The translations under genes and the position numbers were made by a program. The notes under the pieces are model-generated. The model was not told where the DNA came from and ran no database searches. It saw only the letters and a list, made by a program, of their open reading frames with translations. From positions 5,449,471 to 5,513,470 of the forward strand of contig NZ_CP086111.1 in the NCBI RefSeq assembly GCF_016806835.2: a stretch of DNA of 64,000 nt. Reading direction: 5' to 3'. Shown one piece after another: positions 1-7,206 of this stretch. This stretch comes from Skermanella rosea (GTDB lineage: Bacteria; Pseudomonadota; Alphaproteobacteria; Azospirillales; Azospirillaceae). Numbering within the stretch: the stretch's first letter is position 1; every line of letters starts with the position of its first letter.

Positions 1-187
1 CATCGGGATCCGGGATGGAGCCCTGGCCAAACATCTGGAGCAGGTCCTCATACTCCCTCGCCCGGATGACCATGTCTTCGGTGATGTCCATCAGTTCGAA
101 ACTCCGGGCATCAGTCGGCCAGAGCTTGGCGGAATAGATGAGCGAGCCTTGGCTGAAAGGACCAGCGAGCCAGCCATTTTCGCTCAA
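1..187 (-). CDS. Hypothetical protein, N-terminal part only (runs off the left edge)
   Basis: On the minus strand a reading frame is open from a TTG at 187-185 to the window edge, about 62 codons. It reads as ordinary protein, beginning (M)SENGWLAGPFSQGS and containing the acidic helix-like stretch ITEDMVIRAREYEDL. The TTG overlaps the TGA stop of the upstream metallophosphoesterase-like gene, which suggests translational coupling and a two-gene unit. I recognise no family. The start is inferred from the overlap, since no ATG with a good ribosome-binding site precedes the conserved-looking part. Confidence 0.45.
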   Translation of the reverse strand, partial: MSENGWLAGPFSQGSLIYSAKLWPTDARSFELMDITEDMVIRAREYEDLLQMFGQGSIPDPD

Positions 188-1095
188 GCCCACGCCTCGA
201 AGCCCTCATCCATCACGGTAGACGTATCGATCACCTGCACGGTGTATGGGCCGCTCCTTTTCTGGCCGGGATAGCCGCGGGGATTGCTGATGAACCGCAC
301 GCCCTGGTCGGTGAAATCCTGATGAAGGCTGGATCGGCCGAAGCACCACGTGGTCAGCTTGCCGCCATCCAGGCAGTCCGACCAGATCGGGGCCAGGGCG
401 GCCGTGCAGGCTACCTCTGGCTCCAGGTCCCAGATGTGGTCGCCTGTGAAAGTTATGGCGTCCGCGTGGGGAGCCGCGTAGGTAACAACCACGATCTCGT
501 GTATGGACGGATCCGCCGCCGCACCCTTCACCTGCTGAGCCAAAAGCTCCACGTGATGTCCGGAAAGGCCATCAGGCAGAACGGGAGTGCTGAGCCCCAC
601 ATTGCCGACATCATGGTTGCCCCACGGTATCTCGGACAGCCCCTGATCGGAAACAACGCTCCCCGCCGCTTCGGCAGGGAGATGCCTCCAACCGGTCATG
701 CCGCAAACCAGTGTGCTCTCGATCATCAAGCCGGAACCGGTGCCAAGATAGTAGATGCCGTCATGCTGCTCGGCGAACTGCCGGAGCCTCTCGGTCGCCG
801 CGGGAGCCCAGCAACCGTTTGGGTGTTCGCACGGCCCCTCGACAAAGATCACGCATCGAAACGCCTGCCGGGCCAGCAGGATCTCCGCCATGGTATGGTT
901 GGATGAGCCTGAAACGTTACCGGCAATTACCAGGATATCGGTCCCGGTCCATCGTCGCACGACATGCCAGTCGAACTGCTGATTGTCCGGGTAGTGATCG
1001 ACATGGAGGTCGGAAACCAGAGCGAACTTCAATGCAGGTGTCCTAACCTCTTGGGTTTCGCACAAGCCCGCCGAGGCGAAGGCCGCCGACGGCAT
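184..1095 (-). CDS. Metallophosphoesterase-like protein with eroded catalytic motifs
   Basis: The overall layout is that of a calcineurin-like phosphoesterase: an N-terminal SDLHVDH motif after a beta strand, a DILVIAG strand, an NPRGYPG motif near the C-terminus, and matching spacing between them. Only the first metal motif (DxH) is intact. The usual GD is GN (VIAGNVSG), GNHE is replaced by GPCEH, THHAP by TYAAP, and the HGHTH box by a segment reading CFGRSSLH. I infer a pseudoenzyme or a decaying gene. Start choice is weak: an in-frame ATG lies at 1095, a TTG at 1065, and the frame stays open to 1161. The fold begins at about 1030. It is upstream of, and overlaps by its stop, the gene at the left edge. 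Confidence 0.65.
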   Translation of the reverse strand: MPSAAFASAGLCETQEVRTPALKFALVSDLHVDHYPDNQQFDWHVVRRWTGTDILVIAGNVSGSSNHTMAEILLARQAFRCVIFVEGPCEHPNGCWAPAATERLRQFAEQHDGIYYLGTGSGLMIESTLVCGMTGWRHLPAEAAGSVVSDQGLSEIPWGNHDVGNVGLSTPVLPDGLSGHHVELLAQQVKGAAADPSIHEIVVVTYAAPHADAITFTGDHIWDLEPEVACTAALAPIWSDCLDGGKLTTWCFGRSSLHQDFTDQGVRFISNPRGYPGQKRSGPYTVQVIDTSTVMDEGFEAWA

Positions 1096-1228
1096 GGAGC
1101 GGCATATCCGCGGCCCTTTCAAACTGAACTTATCAGCATGCTTTCGCGGGAACCAAGGCAATAAAGTTCCTTTTCAGAAAAGTTCCATATCAAAGAGAAT
1201 TATGCTTTTTGGCGTGTCCTCGTTGGAC

Positions 1229-1257
1229 TTGCAACAAAAGTGTAACCCCGGTATAAC
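1229..1257 (+). promoter_or_regulatory. Sigma70-like promoter for the PAS gene
   Basis: TTGCAA at 1229-1234 and TATAAC at 1252-1257 are separated by 17 bases, a good vegetative promoter geometry. It lies about 80 bases upstream of the PAS protein start in an otherwise non-coding gap. No transcript data are available. Confidence 0.5.
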
Positions 1258-1314
1258 CAATGCTGCACCGCACAACAACGCCGTGCCGGCTTATTGTGGG
1301 CTAGGCCGTAGGTG

Positions 1315-1337
1315 CTGTCCTGGCCTCCGCAGGACAG
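1315..1337 (+). promoter_or_regulatory. Hairpin that covers the ribosome-binding site of the PAS gene
   Basis: CTGTCCTG (1315-1322) and CAGGACAG (1330-1337) are perfect 8-base complements around a 7-base loop. The right arm contains the AGGA that would serve as Shine-Dalgarno for the ATG at 1339. In RNA this would hide the ribosome-binding site, so translation of the PAS protein may be gated. Confidence 0.4.
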
Positions 1338-1338
1338 T

Positions 1339-2130
1339 ATGAGCAACTGCATGGACCCTCTTGATATGAATAGCACCACTTCGTCTGATCCAGGAGCGGC
1401 ATCCTCAAATGGGCAGTTAGACTACCGGCTGCTGGTGGCGACGATCCGGGATCCCTTGCTGGTAATCTCTCCGGACGGAGTGATCCTGGCGGCCAATCAC
1501 CCCGCGGCAATCATGCTGGAGACCCCTCCGAGGGCGGGCGATCTCCTGTGGGGCCACGTGCCTATGGGCATGGTCTACGATTATGCCGGAGTTGTTGACA
1601 CTGTCGTTCTCTCCTGTCGCTCCATCCGCTTCGAGCAGCAGGTCGGGGGCCGGTGGTTCGAAATCTCTGTCGAACCGATGCTCGGGAAAGCAGATCAGAC
1701 AATGGCCGTTTTGGTCCATGGTAGGGACATAACGGCCAGGAGGCAGATCGAGGCTTGCCACCGGGCCAGCGAAGCCCTCCTGTCCGTGATCATCGATCAT
1801 TTGCCCGAATTGATCTACTGGAAGGACCAGCAGGGACGGTTCCTTGGATGCAATCGGGCCTTTGCTGAGGCCAACGGCCTGACCTCCCCAGAGGAGGTCC
1901 GCGGTAAAACCGACTGGGACTTCCTGCCTCCGGGACAAGCTACGTCTCTCCACCAGCAGGACTCCGCCGTGATGACGGAGCATCGCTGCCATCGGGCGGA
2001 ACAGACTCTCAATCTTCTGACCGGCGACCAAGCTGTGGAGAAAGCCAAGTTGCCGCTGTTTACCGAGAGCGGTGATGTGATGGGTGTTCTGTCTGTTGCA
2101 CAGAAGGTGAACGAGGCGGAGGAGAAGTGA
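1339..2130 (+). CDS. Two-PAS-domain sensory protein without an output domain
   Basis: A protein of about 263 residues. It contains one PAS domain at roughly residues 25-135 (segments DPLLVISPDGVILAANHPA and VLVHGRDITARRQIE) and a second at about 145-260 (LPELIYWKDQQGRFLGCNRAF, then ISVEP/LSVAQKV-type ends). PAS domains bind small ligands or cofactors and pass the signal to a kinase, cyclase or receiver. Here no kinase, GGDEF, EAL or HTH follows, so the protein must act on a partner in trans or is a truncated sensor. I chose ATG 1339 because AGGA lies just upstream; a GTG at 1312 in the same frame is an alternative. It is predicted to be soluble, with no signal peptide or membrane segment. Confidence 0.75.
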   Translation: MSNCMDPLDMNSTTSSDPGAASSNGQLDYRLLVATIRDPLLVISPDGVILAANHPAAIMLETPPRAGDLLWGHVPMGMVYDYAGVVDTVVLSCRSIRFEQQVGGRWFEISVEPMLGKADQTMAVLVHGRDITARRQIEACHRASEALLSVIIDHLPELIYWKDQQGRFLGCNRAFAEANGLTSPEEVRGKTDWDFLPPGQATSLHQQDSAVMTEHRCHRAEQTLNLLTGDQAVEKAKLPLFTESGDVMGVLSVAQKVNEAEEK

Positions 2131-2287
2131 GCCAGAACCCTCAGACAAACATTATGACATAGCGTGAGCAGTCATTGCTCCGTGCATCTCTAAAGTCTCT
2201 GCTTTTGTCTTCAGTAGACAACGATCCCGCCTTACCGATTACGGCACTGCGGAAGATATGCCGAACAGAGGTGAAGGAAATTCATCA

Positions 2288-2482
2288 ATGATCAAGCAGG
2301 CAGGTCAATGGAAGGTTACGTTCTGTCTGCCGGGCGGCGAACCCGTAGATCTCTGGTATACGACAGACAACTATGACGATGCCAAGAGCTTTGCGACGTA
2401 AGTCCAGTCAGCAGACCAGAATCTGGTACCGAAGATCACTCGCACCGACGAGAACTCACCACCCCCGAAAAATAGGGCGTGA
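2288..2482 (+). pseudogene. Small gene interrupted by an in-frame TAA
   Basis: From ATG 2288 the frame reads MIKQAGQWKVTFCLPGGEP and so on for 37 codons, meets TAA at 2399-2401, and continues in the same frame with equally protein-like sequence (VQSADQNLVPKITRTDEN) to TGA at 2480-2482. The sense of the sequence on both sides suggests a 64-residue protein broken by one nonsense mutation, or a sequencing error. I recognise no family. It lies 157 bases downstream of the PAS gene on the same strand. Confidence 0.45.
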
Positions 2483-2595
2483 TTGCCTTTCGAGAGCATT
2501 ATGAACGAGTCAGGGCGGCGTAGAAATCCATCACGGCTCCCATCTGTATTGGAGCACTGCCTAGGTAATGGCGGCAAAGTTGTTGCTCTTGGTGA

Positions 2596-2997
2596 TTACT
2601 TGCCTTCGATACTGATATCGAACTGGCGTAATTGGTCGGCCACCAGAGTGGCCCGAGCCCTCCGGAGCCGGGCAATGAGTTCGTCAATCTGCTCAGGCGT
2701 GTCCAGGGCAATGGCTTCGCTGGCTGCAACTGTGCTGGTCAGTCGAACGGAGGGCCGGCCATTGAGCGTCTCGCCCATGGTCAAGGCATAAGGGACCGGT
2801 CGCTGGTAGCTGCCGCGGATCTGCCAGTCTTCAGCAGGATCGATAGCCCGCCTTTCGGCCGCCCGCACCGCATTGAAGATCATCGCGGCGGTTTGTTCAC
2901 CGACATTTCGGGGCTGGCCGGTGGTTTCGTCTTTGCGGTAATCCAGGATGGAAACGCGTTGAATCGCGTCCAGGATCTGCTCGGTCCAGTCGCTCAT
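2596..2997 (-). CDS. Hypothetical protein, 133 residues
   Basis: The start at 2997 is chosen because GGAGG lies 5 bases before this ATG; an upstream in-frame ATG at 3036 lacks such a site. The protein begins MSDWTEQILDAIQRV and is mostly helical by eye, with a C-terminal stretch IDELIARLRRARATLVADQ that looks like an amphipathic helix. There is no signal peptide and no membrane segment. I do not recognise a family. Neighbours are a broken small gene and the FtsZ fragment, so function cannot be inferred from context. Confidence 0.6.
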   Translation of the reverse strand: MSDWTEQILDAIQRVSILDYRKDETTGQPRNVGEQTAAMIFNAVRAAERRAIDPAEDWQIRGSYQRPVPYALTMGETLNGRPSVRLTSTVAASEAIALDTPEQIDELIARLRRARATLVADQLRQFDISIEGK

Positions 2998-3120
2998 GTC
3001 GGCCTCCGGTGATGGCGTGCTTGGGATCCACAACACCTGTACCGGGATTGAATTCCGCCAGAAGCAGCATGATGCCGTCTATACGCGGATGTATGGCTCG
3101 CGACACCGGCAGCGGGATGA

Positions 3121-3294
3121 TTGAGCCTCATTCAGGGGCCAGTCGTCCCCCATCTCAACGAATTCATCGCTCCTGCCCTGTCATTTCTGGAAGCTGGTGA
3201 CCTGCTGTTCCGTCAGGGGCACAGTCATCTCATCGCATTGCATGGTGAACGGGGCCAGGAATTTCTCTTCCCTATTCTCACCGGATTTTCGTGA
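3121..3294 (+). CDS. Possible small hypothetical protein, 57 residues (TTG start)
   Basis: The frame from TTG 3121 to TGA 3292-3294 reads like natural protein (PHLNEFIAPALSFLEAGD, then HSHLIALHGERGQEFLFPIL), unlike the other five frames here. The frame is closed by a TGA immediately upstream, so either TTG is the start or the 5' part has been lost. No recognisable family. Confidence 0.3.
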   Translation: MSLIQGPVVPHLNEFIAPALSFLEAGDLLFRQGHSHLIALHGERGQEFLFPILTGFS

Positions 3295-3350
3295 GCGGAA
3301 GACAATTGTACATTTCTGCCGCCTCGACAGCTTCAAGGCTGCCTGTCGCC

Positions 3351-3644
3351 CTAGATTGTCTGCATGGCAACAAGCTGCCGCTTCACGTCGAGGATAGCGG
3401 CTTCCGCGGCCCTTGTGGCCCGTCCTTCACCAGCGGCTTCACCGAGACCTACCACGGCAGTGCCGCCAGCCCGCATGACGCTGCTGACATCCGCGAAATC
3501 GAGGCATATCAGCCCCTGGGTCATTAACAGGTCCGTGATGGAGCGGATGGCAAGGCAGGTCCGCTGCTGGGCGTCACTGGGCTCATCAACGCCGGCTTTC
3601 CTGATCTTCTGGCAGACATCGGTGCAGAGATGGCAGAACTTCAT
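3351..3644 (-). CDS. FtsZ-derived fragment carrying the T7 synergy loop (97 residues)
   Basis: Residues of about 35-87 (AIRSITDLLMTQGLICLDF, then ADVSSVMRAGGTAVVGLGEA and GEGRATRAAEAAI) match the middle of the tubulin-like division GTPase FtsZ, the segment holding the T7 loop that completes the GTPase site of the next subunit. The canonical GLINLDFADV is here GLICLDFADV: both aspartates are kept and the Asn is Cys. The entire GTP-binding half (GGGTGTG and so on) and the C-terminal tail are absent. The N-terminus (MKFCHLCTDVCQKI) is not FtsZ-like. A GAGG-type ribosome-binding site precedes ATG 3644, so it could be expressed. It is either a relic of an accessory ftsZ or a small FtsZ-interacting peptide. 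Confidence 0.55.
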   Translation of the reverse strand: MKFCHLCTDVCQKIRKAGVDEPSDAQQRTCLAIRSITDLLMTQGLICLDFADVSSVMRAGGTAVVGLGEAAGEGRATRAAEAAILDVKRQLVAMQTI

Positions 3645-3908
3645 GGCTTACCTCATGGGGCGTCCTCATCAACCTGCCATGAATTGACCGGCTGGCAAGT
3701 GTATCCACGTAGGGCATCAGCCATTTCGGATGCATCGTTCACCGTAGGCCGCGGGAAAGCCGCCAGGGGCGGCATGAATGAACACGCCGATCATGGCCAG
3801 CAAAAGGAATGGAAACAAGGCAGGTGATCGATAAATCCGTCCGCGGCTTGCCGATCAGCGGACCGCCCCGTTACGATCGACCCTCGGCAAACATGGTAGG
3901 TCGCAGGC
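3645..3908. other. Non-coding gap between divergent genes
   Basis: This gap separates the FtsZ fragment (leftward) from the SEC-C gene (rightward). Short frames here do not look protein-like. I see no convincing promoter hexamers, although both genes must be transcribed from within or near it. Confidence 0.4.
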
Positions 3909-6305
3909 ATGGCATTTCACGAAGATCCACTCCTGGTCCACTGGGCGATTGGGTACCTGCACGATACCGAGTTCGCTCGGCCGGACCCACGGAAGTTCGT
4001 CGAGGAGACATTCCTCAGCCCATCAGCGGTCCGACATTATTTCGACACCTGGGAGCCGCATGACCTCAACGTGCTGATCGGTCTTGTCCCCGACCCAGTC
4101 CTCGCCGAACACGCGGACCGGCTGGTGGAGATGTGGCCGACGCTGCCCTATCGGGCCGCCATTGACGCCGCTGCCTTCCTGGCCCGCCACGATAACGTCC
4201 GTGCTGCCAGCTTGTTCGAGGGCTACTTGTCCGCACCGGATACCGTCCGCCCCCGGCAGGTCGTTGGTATTCTCCAATCGCTGGATCACCTCGCCCCCGA
4301 GGCGACCCGCCGGATCATTGATCTTGCCCAGTCCGTGATAGAGACCCTCGCCGACACCGACGATGCCTATGCGGCGAACATCGCACGGATCAAGGCAGCC
4401 CTGCGTTCGCGTCACCCGGCCCGCATCGAACTGGTCCGACGGTTCCTGTCCGAGTGGGCCAGCGAACGCGGGGAGAGGGCCTACGTCAACCATTTGGAAA
4501 CCATCTGTTCCGTCCTGTTCGGCGATCGCTCCCAATTCGACATCGTCCGCGACTACGTGCTCGGCTTCACCAAGCAGGGCATCGATCCGGTGGCGGCATT
4601 CGTTTACCAGTCCGGGATCGACATCACGGCCGTCGAGAACATTCTTCGACCCCTCCGCACCAATGATCGCAAGGCCGCCGACAGAGCCATCACGCTGCTC
4701 CGGTCGGTGCCGCGGGAGTTGGTCGCCGCGACGGTCGGCGAGCCCGCCTGGGAGGATCTCATCGCCCTGGTCGAACAGGGCTTCTCACAACCATCGTCGC
4801 CGAAAGCGAAGCGGATCTGGCACGGCGTCATTGCCCTGGCTGGTGTACTCAGCGTCCACCGGCGGGATCGGCTTGATCTGAGCGAGATCCATGATCGGGA
4901 CGTCTGGCCGCTGATCGCAGCGGACATGCGGCTTCCACCGGGCCTGGACGAAGTGGGCGGACACCTTCGCACGCTGCCGCTGGACGAGGTCACAGGTCAC
5001 CTGACCCGGATTGCTCGCGAGCATGCCGATGACTATGGAGCCGTCCATGCCGCTGATCTGATGGCTCAACTCGGTGATCCGGCGTTCCTGCCCGTGCTGA
5101 TCGACCTGATGGACGCTGAGTTCGAGGAGAGTCGCGATGCCGCCATCAGGGCGGTGGAGACGTTCGGCGACGCTGCCATCGAGTACCTTGACCAGCATTT
5201 CGACCGGCTCCCCGAGTTCGTCCGCATCCTTGTCCTGGGACTGGCTGTGAGAAACGGATCGCCAGGGGCAGTCACATTCATCCATCGGCACTGGGACGAG
5301 TTTCTCGACGAGAGCGACTACGAACTCGGTGAGGCCGTCCTGGCTCTGGATGAACCGGTGTTGAACGAGCGGTTGGAGGGATTGGTCGGTCAGAACTTAC
5401 AAGGCATCGACCGGGCCTTCGTCATTCTCGGGTTGCTGCATGGCGGTTTGGCAGAGGAGCACCGGGAAATTGAGAAGCTGGTCCGACAGCAGTTCGAAAG
5501 GGACAACCGCCAACAGCATGCCTTCTTGGTGGAAGCCCTCGAGGGTAATGTCGGTGTACCTAGGCTCGCCGTCCCGCTGACATGCATGAAGTGCGGACAC
5601 ACCGCGACCTACGAGGTGCACGATGTCTGGGTCTCACCGGATGCCCCTGACCCCCAGCCCTTCCTGGCCGAGGATATCGCCTGCACGGCCTGCGGAGCGG
5701 TATCAGAGTTCGAGTTCACCCCGGAGGCCGTCGAAACCGTCACGGCCAAGCTTGCTGAACTGGGTGATGAGGATTGGTTCTTCTCGCGGGGCGACCGGTT
5801 CTCACCAGTCAAGCGACGGTCATTCACCGGGGCGTTCGGGGAGAAGCTGTCGGCCCAGCAGTTGCTCGCCCAGCTTGGGGAAGGGGCCGTGAAGGGCGAA
5901 GCGTACCGACTGCTTCGGCTCGGACATGCCTACCATGCCGCTAATCGGTTTGTCGAAGCGGAGCGTCTCTACCGGCAGGCCATTGACACGGATCCCGCCT
6001 GGGTCGAGGCGTACTACGGGCTCGCCGACACCCTCGAACGCCGCGAACAGATCCAGGAGGCGATTGCAATGCTTGAAGCCGGGGCGAGGTACGGCAAAAC
6101 ATTGCCCTGTCGGCGACCGCTCGGCTGGCCTACCCTGGGTGACTTCATCCATGAATACCTTGGACTTCACACCAAGCTGGCCGCTATGGCGGGACAGCAT
6201 GGGAAACTCGCCGCGTCAATGTTCGCGACCAAAGTTCACCGGAACGATCCCTGTCCGGTCGGTACGGGCAAGAAGGTCAAGAAGTGCTGCGGTGGAGAGG
6301 GATGA
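3909..6305 (+). CDS. Large HEAT/TPR protein with zinc ribbon and C-terminal SEC-C-like motif (798 residues)
   Basis: Residues of about 1-540 are repeated helical pairs of HEAT type, for example ADLMAQLGDPAFLPVLIDLM followed by AAIRAVETFGDAAIEYL. A zinc ribbon follows at about 558-595 (CMKCGH, then CTACGA), then two TPR-like units at about 660-720 (AEAYYGLADTLERREQIQEA region). The end, RNDPCPVGTGKKVKKCCGG, is a SEC-C-like tail as in SecA and many repeat proteins; the usual CPC is CPV, so one of the four zinc ligands is missing. It is probably a soluble scaffold. No enzymatic domain is visible. A degenerate relic resembling residues of about 315-365 lies just beyond recD2. Confidence 0.75.
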   Translation: MAFHEDPLLVHWAIGYLHDTEFARPDPRKFVEETFLSPSAVRHYFDTWEPHDLNVLIGLVPDPVLAEHADRLVEMWPTLPYRAAIDAAAFLARHDNVRAASLFEGYLSAPDTVRPRQVVGILQSLDHLAPEATRRIIDLAQSVIETLADTDDAYAANIARIKAALRSRHPARIELVRRFLSEWASERGERAYVNHLETICSVLFGDRSQFDIVRDYVLGFTKQGIDPVAAFVYQSGIDITAVENILRPLRTNDRKAADRAITLLRSVPRELVAATVGEPAWEDLIALVEQGFSQPSSPKAKRIWHGVIALAGVLSVHRRDRLDLSEIHDRDVWPLIAADMRLPPGLDEVGGHLRTLPLDEVTGHLTRIAREHADDYGAVHAADLMAQLGDPAFLPVLIDLMDAEFEESRDAAIRAVETFGDAAIEYLDQHFDRLPEFVRILVLGLAVRNGSPGAVTFIHRHWDEFLDESDYELGEAVLALDEPVLNERLEGLVGQNLQGIDRAFVILGLLHGGLAEEHREIEKLVRQQFERDNRQQHAFLVEALEGNVGVPRLAVPLTCMKCGHTATYEVHDVWVSPDAPDPQPFLAEDIACTACGAVSEFEFTPEAVETVTAKLAELGDEDWFFSRGDRFSPVKRRSFTGAFGEKLSAQQLLAQLGEGAVKGEAYRLLRLGHAYHAANRFVEAERLYRQAIDTDPAWVEAYYGLADTLERREQIQEAIAMLEAGARYGKTLPCRRPLGWPTLGDFIHEYLGLHTKLAAMAGQHGKLAASMFATKVHRNDPCPVGTGKKVKKCCGGEG

Positions 6306-6495
6306 GCGGAAGATGGTCGCGACGCCAGATGTGCCCCCAGCAGTGCCGGATCCCCCGCTCAAGTGCCCGAGACGTTTCGCAACCTGAGGTCAATGTGTCG
6401 CCGGTCAGTACGGTAACGAATGGCACCACGCTCGGAAGTACCACACGATACCGCACCGCAGAGGGATCAGCCCCATACGTTCAAATGGGAGTCCG

Positions 6496-7062
6496 TCAGA
6501 TCACCTCGATCCCATCGGCCTCTGTACCCTTCTGCCCCGCCTTTTCGATGAAGCGAACACGCTGGTTGTCCCGCAGCGTGCTCAATCCAGCCCGCTCGAC
6601 TGCCCGAATGTGGACGAAGATGTCCTTGCCGCCCTGATCGGGGACGATGAAGCCGAAACCTTTGTCGGGATTGAACCACTTCACGGTGCCTTCGACGGTT
6701 CCGCCGCTGCTGGACTTGGACCCGTATCCGTAATCATCGTAGTCGCTGACACTCTGGCGGGGATACCGGGATCCAGTTGCCGAGCGATTGCCACGCTGGC
6801 CGGCGGCGGTACCGGCCTCCACGCTGTGGATCGTCGAGACCTGAGGGCCTTTCTGCCCGTCGGCCAGATCACACACGAGGATCGCTCCTTCGTTGAGGCT
6901 TTGGAGACCAGCCTGCTCCACGACCGAGACATGGAGGAACACATCAGCCGAACCATCATCCGGTGTGACGAAGCCGAATCCTTTAGATGGATTGTACCAC
7001 TTCACAGTGGCACGGACATGGGTGGCGAAGGGACGAGGAGTGCGGGGAGAACCGAAAGGCAT
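6496..7062 (-). CDS. Double cold-shock-domain protein
   Basis: Two cold-shock domains are visible: residues of about 17-80 (ATVKWYNPSKGFGFVTPDDG, VFLHVSVVEQAGL) and about 123-188 (GTVKWFNPDKGFGFIVPDQG, IFVHIRAVERAGL). Both RNP1 (KGFGFV/I) and RNP2 (VFLHV, IFVHI) nucleic-acid-binding motifs are intact. The linker is rich in Gly, Ser, Arg and Tyr. Such proteins bind single-stranded RNA/DNA and melt secondary structure; two-domain forms are common in alphaproteobacteria. I chose the ATG at 7062; an in-frame start at 7128 would add 22 residues. It is divergent from recD2. Confidence 0.85.
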   Translation of the reverse strand: MPFGSPRTPRPFATHVRATVKWYNPSKGFGFVTPDDGSADVFLHVSVVEQAGLQSLNEGAILVCDLADGQKGPQVSTIHSVEAGTAAGQRGNRSATGSRYPRQSVSDYDDYGYGSKSSSGGTVEGTVKWFNPDKGFGFIVPDQGGKDIFVHIRAVERAGLSTLRDNQRVRFIEKAGQKGTEADGIEVI

Positions 7063-7206
7063 GTGTGGCTCAATTAGCGTAGTGTGGAACGGTATCCTGT
7101 TGTACATCCTTCCAGTAAGAAGGAACATAATGCCTGATGGTTATGACCTGATGGAACGGCAAGCGGCAGGGCTTCTTCGACGGGCCTTTTCGGTTGACTG
7201 TCCAGC

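Noticed and set aside
2897-3106. 69-codon minus-strand frame beginning MSRAIHPRIDG
   Set aside because: Its second half is only an out-of-frame copy of the 2596-2997 gene; the first half alone is too short to support.
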